Numbered from the stretch's first letter, positions 26,404 through 35,047 are shown. The stretch: DNA of 38,888 nt from Rhizobium sp. Q54 (GCA_945903655.1 CAMDOY010000002.1:1-38888); one strand, 5' to 3'. The notes: generated from the sequence alone by a model not told the origin. Numbers and translations: made by a program.

Positions 26404-27243
26404 ATGAAACGTCCGATCAAGCCCTTTGTCGTCGAGGTGCGCAAGGGCTCAAAGAATCAGAAGAAAAAAACGCCCGTGACGGATTTGCTTCCGTTTGACA
26501 TGCTTGAAGAGAAGCCTCGCGAGAACGGCGCGCTCAAGCGCGCCGAGGCGGCCCTGTTCAAAGCGGCCCCCAAGGTGGAGGAGAGCGTCGCCTCCAGCCG
26601 GTCTGGCCGCATTCTGGAAAGCATCGCCGTGGGCGAGCCAAAGGCCGAGGAGCCGCTGGTCGAGAGCAAACGTCGCGGCCGCCCCCCGGGATCCCGCAAC
26701 AAACCAAGGGAATTGGTGGCCGCCAGGCCGGAGGCCGCCGAGCCCCCCAAGCGCCGCGGTCGCCCACCGAAGGTCGTCGAGGGCTCCGTCCGCAAGGTGC
26801 AATTGACGCCCGAACTCGCCAGCGCCGCCCTTGAAAGCATCGCAAAAGCTGGCGTCACGCGCCCGGTTCCGCCGGTCATCTCGACCCAGAAGACGCCAAA
26901 AACCCTCCCCCGCGTCAAGCCGACGCGGGCGCCCCGCGAAGCCCAGCCCGTCCTCAAAGCCGTCAAGAAGAAAACTCCGGTCAAGGCGGCTCCGCGCCAG
27001 AGCGCGCCGGAACATCAGCCAGCCCCAACACCTGCGCCTGCGACGATGCGCCCGTCATCGCCCCTCGACCGCCTGCCGCGCCTGCTCACCATGACGACGG
27101 ACATGGGGCGAGATGACCCGCTCGCCCTGTTCGCCGCCCTGCTGCGGCCCCGCGCCGGACAGCGGTGGACACGGCGCCTGCGCGGCGTCGCCTTCTTCGC
27201 CTATGAGCGCCGCCAGCGAAAATCCATCCCGACCCCGCGTTGA
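26404..27243 (+). CDS. AT-hook-containing basic protein of unknown function
   Basis: A 279-residue protein, rich in Lys, Arg, Pro and Ala and probably largely unfolded. It begins MKRPIKPFVVEVRKGSKNQK. Two AT-hook motifs, KRRGRPPGSRNK (about residues 95-106) and KRRGRPPKV (about 118-126), would insert into the minor groove of A/T-rich DNA. A Lys/Pro-rich stretch of histone-H1-like composition follows, then a short structured-looking C-terminus (DDPLALFAALL...RLRGVAFFAYERRQRK). The ATG at 26404 has GAGG upstream; the frame is open from 26326. A role in chromosome structure or gene control is inferred from the motifs only. It stands alone between ubiG and lysC. Confidence 0.75.
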   Translation: MKRPIKPFVVEVRKGSKNQKKKTPVTDLLPFDMLEEKPRENGALKRAEAALFKAAPKVEESVASSRSGRILESIAVGEPKAEEPLVESKRRGRPPGSRNKPRELVAARPEAAEPPKRRGRPPKVVEGSVRKVQLTPELASAALESIAKAGVTRPVPPVISTQKTPKTLPRVKPTRAPREAQPVLKAVKKKTPVKAAPRQSAPEHQPAPTPAPATMRPSSPLDRLPRLLTMTTDMGRDDPLALFAALLRPRAGQRWTRRLRGVAFFAYERRQRKSIPTPR

Positions 27244-27359
27244 CAGGCGCGAACGGCGCCGTCATAGAACCCGCATCACGCGAGCGCGGGCCTCTGGCTG
27301 CGCTGCGCTGACCGCTTCACGGCAAGAAGATTTTCGCTCAAGACAATCGCTCGGGATCA

Positions 27360-28595
27360 ATGGCTCGCCTCGTCATGAAATTCGGCGGCACTTCTGTCGC
27401 CAACATCGAACGGATCCGCAACGTCGCGCAGCATGTGAAGCGCGAAGTGGAAGCGGGCCACGAGGTCGCCGTGGTGGTCTCCGCCATGTCCGGCAAGACC
27501 AATGAGCTCGTGGCCTGGTGCGCCGACGCCTCGAAACTCTACGACAAGCGCGAATATGACGCGGTCGTGGCGTCTGGCGAACAGGTCACCTCCGGGCTTC
27601 TGGCCATCGCCCTGCAGGAAATCGGCATCCCCGCCCGCTCGTGGCAGGGCTGGCAGATCCCCATCCGCACCTCGGACGCCCATGGCTCCGCCCGCATCGA
27701 ATCCATTGAAGAGGCGGGCCTGGCGGCAGGCTTCGCCCGCAAGGAGGTCGCGGTCATCGCGGGCTTCCAGGGGATCCACGAGGCCAGCGGTCGGCTGACG
27801 ACGCTGGGACGCGGCGGCTCAGACACCAGCGCGGTCGCCATCGCCGCCGCCATCAAGGCGGACCGCTGCGACATCTATACCGACGTGGACGGGGTCTATA
27901 CGACCGATCCGCGCATCGTGCCCAAGGCGCGTCGGCTCGACCGGGTCGCCTTCGAGGAAATGCTTGAAATGGCGTCGCTTGGCGCCAAGGTGCTGCAGGT
28001 TCGCTCCGTCGAGGTGGCGATGGTGCACAAGGTGAAGACCTTCGTGCGCTCCTCCTTCGACGATCCGGCGGACCCCAAGCCCGGCACGCTCATTTGTGAC
28101 GAGGAGGACATCGTGGAACAGCAGGTCGTCACCGGAATCGCCTTCTCGCGCGATGAGGCGCAATTGACCCTGCGCCGCGTCTCCGACAAGCCCGGCGTCG
28201 CGGCGGCCATCTTCGTGCCCCTCGCCGAAGCCAATATCAATGTGGACATGATCATCCAGGTCGTCTCCGACGACGCGAAGACCACAGACATCACCTTCAC
28301 GGTGCCCCAGGCGGATTTCGAGCGCGCCCGCACCATGCTGGAGGGCATGCGCGCCGATATCGGCTTCGCGACGCTTCAGGGCGCCAATGATGTGGTGAAG
28401 ATCTCCGCCATCGGCATCGGCATGCGCAGCCATGCGGGCGTCGCCGCCCGGGCCTTCAAGGCTCTGGCCGACAAGGGCATCAACATCCGCGCCATCACCA
28501 CCAGCGAGATCAAGTTCTCGGTGCTGATCGACGCGGAATATACGGAGCTGGCGGTGCGCACGCTCCACACGCTCTACGGCCTCGACAAGGCCTGA
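27360..28595 (+). CDS. lysC: Aspartate kinase LysC
   Basis: A 411-residue enzyme that phosphorylates aspartate, the first step towards lysine, threonine, methionine and diaminopimelate. The kinase part shows KFGGTSV at residues 7-13, SAMSGKTNELV, ASGEQVTSGLLA, TLGRGGSDTSAVAIA and DVDGVYTTDPRIV. Two ACT domains follow (VSDKPGVAAAIFVPLAEANINVD and SHAGVAARAFKALADKGINI), which allow feedback by lysine/threonine. The length is that of single-function kinases. In most relatives ptsP lies directly downstream on the same strand; here the next gene is a minus-strand DUF1674 gene. Confidence 0.97.
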   Translation: MARLVMKFGGTSVANIERIRNVAQHVKREVEAGHEVAVVVSAMSGKTNELVAWCADASKLYDKREYDAVVASGEQVTSGLLAIALQEIGIPARSWQGWQIPIRTSDAHGSARIESIEEAGLAAGFARKEVAVIAGFQGIHEASGRLTTLGRGGSDTSAVAIAAAIKADRCDIYTDVDGVYTTDPRIVPKARRLDRVAFEEMLEMASLGAKVLQVRSVEVAMVHKVKTFVRSSFDDPADPKPGTLICDEEDIVEQQVVTGIAFSRDEAQLTLRRVSDKPGVAAAIFVPLAEANINVDMIIQVVSDDAKTTDITFTVPQADFERARTMLEGMRADIGFATLQGANDVVKISAIGIGMRSHAGVAARAFKALADKGINIRAITTSEIKFSVLIDAEYTELAVRTLHTLYGLDKA

Positions 28596-28616
28596 GCAGA
28601 CCAGGGCTCGTGGCGG

Positions 28617-28847
28617 TCAGAAATCGACCGCCCGACCGTCGATCTCCCAATCGCCGAACCGCGAGGGGTCCAGCCCGCCGCGCCCATTGATTTCGGTGGG
28701 CGCCGCCGCTTTCGCCACGTCAGCGAGCCTGCGCCGCTCGGCGGCCTCCGCCAAAGCGCGTTCGGCGGCTGGGGTCAGCGGCTTTTTGGGCTGGGCGTCC
28801 GCCGGGGCCTTTTCCCCCGCATCCTGCTTCGGCTCGTCGGACTGCAT
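28617..28847 (-). CDS. DUF1674/SDHAF4-like succinate dehydrogenase assembly factor
   Basis: A 76-residue protein with an acidic, Ala/Pro/Lys-rich first two thirds and the diagnostic C-terminus EINGRGGLDPSRFGDWEIDGRAVDF-like block (key residues NGRGG, P-RFGDWE and the final DF). The mitochondrial relative SDHAF4 protects the flavoprotein subunit of succinate dehydrogenase during assembly; the bacterial ones are presumed to act alike. AGGGG precedes the ATG. It converges on lysC and is divergent from rsmB, its usual neighbour in Rhizobiales. Confidence 0.9.
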   Translation of the reverse strand: MQSDEPKQDAGEKAPADAQPKKPLTPAAERALAEAAERRRLADVAKAAAPTEINGRGGLDPSRFGDWEIDGRAVDF

Positions 28848-29028
28848 CGCTTAACCCCTGTGGTCTCTTCGCCCCCCCGAGGGGACGAGCCATCTATCAT
28901 GGATCGGCTCAAAAAGATCAGCCTTTCGTGCGGGTAATGCTGAAGCTCAAGTCATTCGCCCCGCCTTCCCTTGCCTAGACCCCCTGACAACCCTATGAAT
29001 CTGCAAAGTGGCGGCACGGTTGCGGATC

Positions 29029-29070
29029 CTGATTCGGCGCGTGTGAGCGCCCTTCCCAAATCCGAATCAG
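29029..29070. repeat. Inverted repeat upstream of rsmB
   Basis: CTGATTCGG (29029-29037) and CCGAATCAG (29062-29070) are perfect 9-base arms separated by 24 bases, ending 12 bases before the rsmB start. It could be an operator, or an RNA structure in the leader that hides the start region. The rest of the 235-base gap (28848-29082) holds no recognisable gene. Confidence 0.5.
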
Positions 29071-29082
29071 AAAAGTTGCCTC

Positions 29083-30444
29083 GTGACGAAACCGCCTCGA
29101 TCTTTTCAGCAGCGACAAGCCCCGCCCGCGCCCCCGCCGCCGGGATTGCATGCGCGGCTCGTGGCCGCCGCCGTGCTGGCCGATGTGGCGGGCCAGGGCT
29201 CGACTCTCGACGAGCGCCTGGGCGCCGAAGCCTCCGCCCGCATGAGCGATCTGGATCCGCGCGACCGCGCCCTCGTGCGCTCCATCACGACCGTCGCCCT
29301 GCGCAGGCTTGGCGCGATCCGCGCGACCCTCGCCCGGTTCCTGGAAAAGGGCCTTCCGAAAAAAGCGGCGGCTGTCGAATGGACCCTTATCACGGCCACA
29401 GCGCAGATCCTGTTTCTGGACGTGCCCGACCACGCCGCCGTGGATCTGGCGGTTCACGCCATTCGCAGGGATCCGCGCACCGCAGCCTTCGCCTCCCTGG
29501 TGAATGCGGTTCTGCGCAACGTGATCCGCGCCCGCGACGAGCTCATCTCGCCCGCCGACCCCTTCATCGACACCCCCGCCTGGCTCGCGGCCCGCTGGCG
29601 CAAGACCTATGGGGAAGAGACCGCCGCCGCCATCGTGCGCGCGCATCAACTCGAACCGACCCTTGATCTGACCGTGAAGCAGGACGCTGAGGGCTGGGCG
29701 GAGAAGCTTGGCGGCTTCGTGCTGCCCACCGGATCCGTCCGCCTGCTCAACCACGCGCCGATCACGGAATTGCCGGGCTATGACGAGGGCGCCTGGTGGG
29801 TGCAGGACGCCGCCGCAAGCCTGCCCGCCCGCCTCCTGCGGGTCGAGCCGGGCATGCGCGTCATTGATCTATGCGCGGCGCCCGGCGGCAAGACCGCCCA
29901 ACTCGCCCATGCGGGCGCGCAGGTCGTGGCGCTGGACCGCTCCGCCGAGCGGATGAAACGGGTCAGCGCCAATCTGGAGCGACTGGGACTCTGCGCCGAA
30001 CTATCGGTGGGCGACGCCCTGAGTTTCGAGGCGCCAGCCTTTGACGCGGTTCTGCTGGATGCGCCCTGCACCTCCACGGGGACCATTCGCCGCCATCCGG
30101 ATGTCGCCTGGACCAAACGCGCCAGCGACATCACTGCCCTCGCCAAGGTGCAGGCCCGCATGATCGATCACGCCATCGAACTTCTGAAGCCGGGGGGGAC
30201 GCTGGTCTATTCCACCTGCTCGCTGGAGCCCGAAGAGGGGGAGCTCCAGATCAACGCGCTGCTGCGACGGAACCCGGATGTGATCCGCGCCCCCATTGAG
30301 GAGAACGAGCCGGGCGTGCCGAAGGTGTGCATATCTCCCTCCGGGGACTTGCGAACGCTTCCCTGTCATCTCTACGATGAAGACTCTCGGCGTTCTGGGC
30401 TTGATGGGTTTTTTGCGGCCCGCCTCGTGCGTCGGAGCAAGTAG
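29083..30444 (+). CDS. rsmB: 16S rRNA (cytosine-967-C5)-methyltransferase RsmB-like
   Basis: A 453-residue protein. An N-terminal NusB-like RNA-binding domain (ARLVAAAVLADV...MSDLDPRDRALVRSITTVALRRLG; VPDHAAVDLAVHAIR) precedes the Fmu/Sun methyltransferase domain. The SAM motif is LCAAPGGKTAQLA. The catalytic cysteines lie in LDAPCTSTGTIRRHPD and YSTCSLEPEEGE, both intact. It methylates C967 of 16S rRNA during 30S assembly. The start is GTG at 29083 without a clear ribosome site, so it may be coupled to a leader structure. The heparinase-like gene begins two bases after the stop. Confidence 0.94.
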   Translation: MTKPPRSFQQRQAPPAPPPPGLHARLVAAAVLADVAGQGSTLDERLGAEASARMSDLDPRDRALVRSITTVALRRLGAIRATLARFLEKGLPKKAAAVEWTLITATAQILFLDVPDHAAVDLAVHAIRRDPRTAAFASLVNAVLRNVIRARDELISPADPFIDTPAWLAARWRKTYGEETAAAIVRAHQLEPTLDLTVKQDAEGWAEKLGGFVLPTGSVRLLNHAPITELPGYDEGAWWVQDAAASLPARLLRVEPGMRVIDLCAAPGGKTAQLAHAGAQVVALDRSAERMKRVSANLERLGLCAELSVGDALSFEAPAFDAVLLDAPCTSTGTIRRHPDVAWTKRASDITALAKVQARMIDHAIELLKPGGTLVYSTCSLEPEEGELQINALLRRNPDVIRAPIEENEPGVPKVCISPSGDLRTLPCHLYDEDSRRSGLDGFFAARLVRRSK

Positions 30445-30446
30445 CG

Positions 30447-32177
30447 TTGGTTCGTGAAGGGCAGGCGGGGGTGTCGCAGTCGGTGGCAGAACGGGTCCAG
30501 CTCGCAGTGATGGCGGCTGGACAAGGCTTCGAATGGCTGCGCCGCCGTGCTGGTTGGCCAATGAGCCTTGTTGACCTCGTGGACCTCGGCGGCCCTGACC
30601 GCCTGGTGATCGCACCCCAGGACATCCGCACGGCCGACCCCACCATGGCCGCCGATATTTATGCGGGTTATTTCGCCTTCGCTGGTAAAATGGTGAACGC
30701 CCATGGGGTGTCGCCCTTCGAGGTCGCGCCCCCCTCGCCCGCCTGGGCGGCCAATCTCGCAGGCTTTGGCTGGCTGCGGCATCTGCGGGCGGCGGACACC
30801 GCGCTCGCCCGCGCCAATGGCCGCGTTCTCGTGGAAGACTGGATCGACACGCGTGGGCGCCCCTCGAACGCCATTGATTGGGAGCCCCGGGTCATCGCCC
30901 GCCGGTTGCTCTCCTGGCTGAGCCAATCGCCGCTCATCCTGGAAGGGGCTGACCGCCAGTTCTACAGCCGCTTCATGAAGAACATCAGCCGACAGGCCAC
31001 GATCCTGCAGCGGCGCATGAACGAGGGACCTGGCGGAGAGACCCGGCTGCTGGTCCTGATCGCGCTCTCGGAGTTCAGTCTGTGCGCAGATGGGGTGAGC
31101 AGCCTGCAAACGCGCATGAGCCGCCTGCTGGACGAAGAGCTTGGGCGACAGATTCTGGGCGATGGCGGCCATATCGCCCGCAATCCCCAAACCATCATCG
31201 ACCTGCTGCTCGATTTGCTTCCCCTCCGCCAGTCCTATGCGGCGCGTGGCGTGAGCGCGCCGCCGCAACTGCTAAACGCCATCGACCGCATGATGCCGAT
31301 GCTGCGCCTCTTCCGCCATGGCGATGGATCCATCGCGCTCTTCAATGGCATGGGGCCCACGGCGCCCCATGACCTCGCGACCATCCTCGCCTATGACGAC
31401 GCCCGTTCCGCGCCCCTCGCCAACGCCCCCTATAGCGGCTACCAGCGGCTGGAGACCGGCCCTGCGGTGTTGATCCTTGATGCGGGCGCCCCGCCCCCCG
31501 CCGAATATTCGAGCCGGGCCCACGCGGGATGCCTGTCCTTCGAATTTTCCTTCGAGACGCAGCGCCTCATCGTGAACTGCGGCGGCCCGAACGAGAGCAA
31601 CGCCGACATGCGCGACATCGCGCGTTCGACCGCCGCCCATTCGACCGTGACCATGGCCGACACCTCCTCCTGCCAATACGCCAAGGCCGCAGGCCTCAAG
31701 CGATTGCAGGAAGGCCAGATCGTCAGCGGGCCGCGCAAGATCACGGTGAACCGGCAATCGGCGGAGGATTGCATCGCGATCGAAGCCAGCCATGACGGCT
31801 ATGATCGCCAATTCGGCGTCATCCATAACCGCAGCCTCTTTCTGTCGATCGATGGCGAAAGGCTTGAGGGGGAAGACACGATCCTCGATTCCGGACGCAA
31901 GGTCTCCAACGCCTTGCTGGCTCGATATGCGATCAGGTTTCATCTGCACCCCAGCGTGCGCGCGCAGTTGAGAGAAGATCGGCAATCCGTGGATCTCTTC
32001 ACGCCCTCAGGCCAGATCTGGACCTTCGAGTCCGAAGGTTATGAGATCGATATTGAGGAAAGCATCTTTTTCGCCGGTTCCCATGGCGTGGGCAGAACCG
32101 AGCAAATCGTCATTCACGCCAGCAGGCGCGACGAGGGGCCCATCAACTGGAGCCTCGTGAAGGCCTCCGCCGACTGA
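30447..32177 (+). CDS. Heparinase II/III family protein
   Basis: A 576-residue protein. The N-terminal half is a helical toroid-like part with WEPRVIARRLLSWLSQSP and FMKNISRQATILQRR. The C-terminal beta part has GYQRLETGPAVLILDAG, RAHAGCLSFEFSFETQRLIVNCGGPN and RSTAAHSTVTMADTSS, the hallmark of bacterial heparinase II/III-like proteins. They are polysaccharide lyase relatives, but those that stand beside rsmB and purH in alphaproteobacteria have no proven substrate. The start is TTG at 30447 with GGAG nine bases upstream; a GTG at 30471 after GGCGGG is the alternative. It is co-transcribed with rsmB. Confidence 0.9.
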   Translation: MVREGQAGVSQSVAERVQLAVMAAGQGFEWLRRRAGWPMSLVDLVDLGGPDRLVIAPQDIRTADPTMAADIYAGYFAFAGKMVNAHGVSPFEVAPPSPAWAANLAGFGWLRHLRAADTALARANGRVLVEDWIDTRGRPSNAIDWEPRVIARRLLSWLSQSPLILEGADRQFYSRFMKNISRQATILQRRMNEGPGGETRLLVLIALSEFSLCADGVSSLQTRMSRLLDEELGRQILGDGGHIARNPQTIIDLLLDLLPLRQSYAARGVSAPPQLLNAIDRMMPMLRLFRHGDGSIALFNGMGPTAPHDLATILAYDDARSAPLANAPYSGYQRLETGPAVLILDAGAPPPAEYSSRAHAGCLSFEFSFETQRLIVNCGGPNESNADMRDIARSTAAHSTVTMADTSSCQYAKAAGLKRLQEGQIVSGPRKITVNRQSAEDCIAIEASHDGYDRQFGVIHNRSLFLSIDGERLEGEDTILDSGRKVSNALLARYAIRFHLHPSVRAQLREDRQSVDLFTPSGQIWTFESEGYEIDIEESIFFAGSHGVGRTEQIVIHASRRDEGPINWSLVKASAD

Positions 32178-32212
32178 CGACGCCTTTTTCAAAGGCCGCA
32201 CATCGACGCATC

Positions 32213-32245
32213 AAAAAAGCGCCCGTTCCTTTCGAAACGGGCGCT
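32213..32245 (-). terminator. Rho-independent terminator of the TVERK-repeat gene
   Basis: AGCGCCCGTT (32218-32227) and AACGGGCGCT (32236-32245) form a perfect 10-base stem with an 8-base loop. The minus-strand tail is TTTTTT. It lies 32 bases past the stop of the minus-strand gene 32278-32706 and may also stop heparinase transcription from the other side. Confidence 0.9.
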
Positions 32246-32277
32246 CTGGAATTTTCATTTCAGGTTGAAAGCAGCGT

Positions 32278-32706
32278 CTATCGCCCGCCCAGACGGATGA
32301 GGGTGCGCGGCGCGCCCGCCACCCCAAGACCGCGGAAGGGCTTGCGCTCCACCGTGACGCCTTCGCTGCGCTCGAAGCGCGGCGTGAAGCCAGCGCTCTT
32401 GCGCTCGACCGTGACGGAAGGCTTGCGCTCGACCACGACCGCGCGCTGGGCGCCGGCCCTGTTGCTGGAGAAGGTGACTTCGGGAGCCGGGGCGCGTCTC
32501 GCCGCAGCCGCACGCACCGCCATCTTGGCCACGAGGTCGCGGGCCTCCTCGATGGGGGCGCCCATGAGTTCTGCTGCGAAGGCGGCTTGATCCTCGGCGT
32601 CGTCCATGAAGCCCTGGGCCGCCAGCACCGCCTCCTCAAGGGTCGGGGGGTCGTAGCGAACGCGAACGGGGGGACGGTTCTTCGCCTTGGAGGGGGTGGG
32701 GCGCAT
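32278..32706 (-). CDS. Small basic protein of unknown function with TVERK repeats
   Basis: A 142-residue protein, not recognised as a named family. The first part begins MRPTPSKAKNRPPVRVRYDP and has a conserved-looking acidic helix region (PTLEEAVLAAQGFMDDAEDQ, AAELMGAPIEEARDLVAKM). The second part is basic and repetitive: VVERKPSVTVERK...EGVTVERKPFRG, ending TLIRLGGR. The reading frame runs on upstream into antisense purH, but the ATG at 32706 has GGAAA eight bases before it. It has its own promoter with an overlapping palindrome and a strong terminator, so it is a real, separately controlled gene. It is divergent from purH. Low-complexity basic repeats suggest binding to nucleic acid or membrane, but this is only a guess. 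Confidence 0.75.
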   Translation of the reverse strand: MRPTPSKAKNRPPVRVRYDPPTLEEAVLAAQGFMDDAEDQAAFAAELMGAPIEEARDLVAKMAVRAAAARRAPAPEVTFSSNRAGAQRAVVVERKPSVTVERKSAGFTPRFERSEGVTVERKPFRGLGVAGAPRTLIRLGGR

Positions 32707-32759
32707 CGGCTTTTTCCGGTTTATCGGTTGGCTGAGGCGTTCGCGCCGCAGCAGGTCAT

Positions 32760-32774
32760 TTGTGCATTGCACAA
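32760..32774. promoter_or_regulatory. Perfect palindrome TTGTGCA-T-TGCACAA, operator candidate
   Basis: Seven-base arms around one central base, in the 289-base divergent gap between the TVERK gene and purH. It overlaps the -10 of the promoter proposed for the minus-strand gene, so a bound dimer would block that promoter. The regulator is unknown. Confidence 0.6.
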
Positions 32775-32799
32775 TATAGCACTCAATCTCAGTACGCAA
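32771..32799 (-). promoter_or_regulatory. Candidate promoter of the TVERK-repeat gene
   Basis: On the minus strand, -35 TTGCGT, a 17-base spacer and -10 TATTGT (32771-32776). The predicted start lies about 58 bases before the ATG at 32706. The -10 shares bases with the palindrome at 32760-32774. Confidence 0.45.
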
Positions 32800-32995
32800 C
32801 CAAATCAGAACTGGATTAAGGAACGGTGGACAAGTGACACGTCGGGTTTCGATTTTCCAGTCCCTTAGGCGGATTTCCCCGTGTTTCCCGCAATCTCTGG
32901 GCCAAGGCCGCCGCGCGCTGCTTTTGTCTCGGGCCGCATCGTGGTAAGCGCCCGCAAGCCCCTGACAGCAAGCTCCCAACAGAATGCAGGTTCCC

Positions 32996-34588
32996 ATGGC
33001 CTCCGATCTTCGCCGCGTCTCCCGCGCCCTCCTGTCCGTCTCCGACAAGGCGGGCCTCGTCGATTTCGCCCGCGCCCTGAGCGCCCGGGGCATTGAACTG
33101 GTCTCGACGGGAGGCACCCGCAAGGCGCTGGCCGACGCGGGCTTGCCGGTGAAGGACGTCTCCGACCTCACGGGCTTTCCCGAGATGATGGATGGGCGCG
33201 TCAAGACCCTGCATCCCATCGTCCACGGCGGGTTGCTGGCCATCCGCGAAAACCCCGAGCACGAGGCGGCCATGCTGGCCCATGGCATCGGGCCCATCGA
33301 CCTGCTGGTGGTCAATCTCTACCCCTTCGAGGCCACGGTCTCGAAAGGCGCGGGCTATGACGATTGCATCGAGAACATCGACATTGGCGGGCCCGCCATG
33401 ATTCGCGGCGCGGCCAAGAACCATGGTGATGTGGCCGTGGTGGTCGAAGTCAGCGATTATCAGGCCGTGCTGGACACGCTGGAGGCCAACGCGGGCGCGA
33501 CCACGCTCGCCCTTCGCAAGCATCTGGCTCAGAAGGCCTATGCGCGCACAGCCGCCTATGACGCGGCGATCTCCAACTGGTTCGCCGCGCAGATCGGCGA
33601 GGCCACACCGGACTATCGCGCCATGGGCGGCCAGCTCGCCGAGAAGATGCGCTATGGCGAGAACCCGCACCAGTCCGCAGGCTTCTACAAGACGCCCGAG
33701 CAGCGCTTCGGCGTCTCCACCGCCCGGCAGGTGCAGGGCAAGACCCTCTCCTACAACAATGTGAACGACACCGACGCCGCCTTCGAATGCGTGGCGGAAT
33801 TCGACCCCGCCCGGACCGCCGCCGTCGCCATCATCAAGCACGCCAACCCCTGCGGCGTGGCGGAAGGCTTGAGCCTGCGCGACGCCTATGAAAAGGCCCT
33901 GCGCTGCGATCCCGTCTCCGCCTTTGGCGGCATCGTGGCGCTGAACCGCAAGCTCGACGCGGAGGCGGCGCTGGAGATCGTCAAGATCTTCACCGAGGTC
34001 ATCATCGCCCCCGACGCGGACGAAGAAGCCATCCGCATCGTCGCGGGCAAGAAGAACCTGCGCCTGTTGCTGACAGGCAGCCTGCCCGATCCGCGCGCGC
34101 AAGGTCTCGTGCTGCGCACGGTGGCGGGCGGCATGCTGGTGCAGGGCCGCGACAATGCGGTGGTGGACGACATGGATCTGCGGGTCGTGACCAAACGCGC
34201 CCCCACGGCGCAGGAGCTGGAAGATCTGAAATTCGCCTTCCGCGTGGCCAAGCATGTGAAGTCCAACGCCATCGTCTACGCCCGCCAGGGCGCGACGGTG
34301 GGCGTGGGCGCGGGCCAGATGAGCCGGGTCGATTCCTCGCGCATCGCCGCCTGGAAGGCCTCGGAGGCCGCCAAAGCTGCGGGCCTTCTGGAGACCCTCG
34401 CCAAGGGTTCGGTGGTCGCCTCGGACGCCTTCTTCCCCTTCGCCGACGGCTTGCTGGCGGCGGCGGAGGCGGGCGCCACGGCTGTGATCCAGCCCGGCGG
34501 CTCCATGCGCGACGACGAGGTGATCAAGGCCGCCGACGAGGCCGGGCTCGCCATGGTGCTAACGGGACATCGTCACTTCAGACACTGA
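32996..34588 (+). CDS. purH: Bifunctional AICAR transformylase/IMP cyclohydrolase PurH
   Basis: A 530-residue enzyme for the last two steps of IMP synthesis. The N-terminal IMP cyclohydrolase domain (1 to about 200) shows [39 protein letters not shown] and [18 protein letters not shown]. The AICAR transformylase domain follows, with [11 protein letters not shown] holding the catalytic Lys-His pair, [10 protein letters not shown] and [12 protein letters not shown]. The C-terminal [12 protein letters not shown] and LTGHRHFRH are complete. The ATG at 32996 gives [10 protein letters not shown] and follows AGG by five bases; an ATG 12 bases earlier is less likely. It lies downstream of rsmB and the heparinase gene, as in many Rhizobiales. 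Confidence 0.97.
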   Translation: MASDLRRVSRALLSVSDKAGLVDFARALSARGIELVSTGGTRKALADAGLPVKDVSDLTGFPEMMDGRVKTLHPIVHGGLLAIRENPEHEAAMLAHGIGPIDLLVVNLYPFEATVSKGAGYDDCIENIDIGGPAMIRGAAKNHGDVAVVVEVSDYQAVLDTLEANAGATTLALRKHLAQKAYARTAAYDAAISNWFAAQIGEATPDYRAMGGQLAEKMRYGENPHQSAGFYKTPEQRFGVSTARQVQGKTLSYNNVNDTDAAFECVAEFDPARTAAVAIIKHANPCGVAEGLSLRDAYEKALRCDPVSAFGGIVALNRKLDAEAALEIVKIFTEVIIAPDADEEAIRIVAGKKNLRLLLTGSLPDPRAQGLVLRTVAGGMLVQGRDNAVVDDMDLRVVTKRAPTAQELEDLKFAFRVAKHVKSNAIVYARQGATVGVGAGQMSRVDSSRIAAWKASEAAKAAGLLETLAKGSVVASDAFFPFADGLLAAAEAGATAVIQPGGSMRDDEVIKAADEAGLAMVLTGHRHFRH

Positions 34589-34660
34589 CCCCAAAAAGAA
34601 CCTTTCTGTTCATAAGACATTCACCAACAAGGCGTATTCGAGGGTATCCGCCCTCGGAAG

Positions 34661-34696
34661 GGCCAAGCTTGACCTTAATTGCGGCCAAGCTTGGCC
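34661..34696. repeat. Paired 14-base near-palindromes upstream of the YbjQ-like gene
   Basis: GGCCAAGCTTGACC (34661-34674) and the perfect palindrome GGCCAAGCTTGGCC (34683-34696) differ at one base and start 22 bases apart, about two helical turns. A separate CGAGGG/CCCTCG hairpin lies at 34639-34656. Both are in the 171-base gap after purH and may be regulatory sites for the gene at 34760. Confidence 0.5.
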
Positions 34697-34759
34697 ATGA
34701 TGGCCAGCGAAAAGTGAATGGGGCGGAAGAAACGCCCAACGGAACAGGAATTGACACCA

Positions 34760-35047
34760 ATGCAGATCAGCACAACCAACGAGGTCGAAGGCGGGCGCGT
34801 TCTCTACCCCATCGGCCGCGTCCAGGCCGCCTCCTCCTGGCACGGGTCCGCAGTTGCGGACGACGCCGCCGACCAGCGCAAAGCCGCCCTTGAAGCCTTG
34901 ATCGAGATGGCGCGGGAATTCGACGCCGACGCCATCATCGGCGTGGACTACGCCTTTGATGAAGTGAAGCATGGGGAGATGCTGGCGGTCCAACTGCGCC
35001 GCGTCTGCGCCACCGGCATCGCCGTGAAGCTGGCGAGCGCCGCCTAA
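34760..35047 (+). CDS. YbjQ-like heavy-metal-binding domain protein (UPF0145-related)
   Basis: A 95-residue protein. STTNEVEGGRVLYPIGRVQAAS and ALEALIEMAREFDADAIIGVDY resemble the YbjQ/UPF0145 fold, in which a conserved segment ADAVxGxxxDY precedes the final strands (here MLAVQLRRVCATGIAVKL). It is shorter than E. coli YbjQ (about 107 residues). These proteins form small pentameric rings of unknown role; the heavy-metal label comes from family naming. The ATG at 34760 gives the family start; the frame is open to 34718. Its stop overlaps the MOSC gene stop on the other strand by four bases. Confidence 0.75.
   Translation: MQISTTNEVEGGRVLYPIGRVQAASSWHGSAVADDAADQRKAALEALIEMAREFDADAIIGVDYAFDEVKHGEMLAVQLRRVCATGIAVKLASAA

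Noticed and set aside
28848-29082. Possible small RNA or tRNA in the gap before rsmB
   Set aside because: No cloverleaf or tRNA consensus (GTTCRANNC box) was seen; only the inverted repeat listed separately.
32707-33315. Upstream extension of the TVERK-repeat gene frame into antisense purH
   Set aside because: The extension has no conserved motif, lies opposite purH, and crosses the proposed promoter. The ATG at 32706 has a ribosome site.
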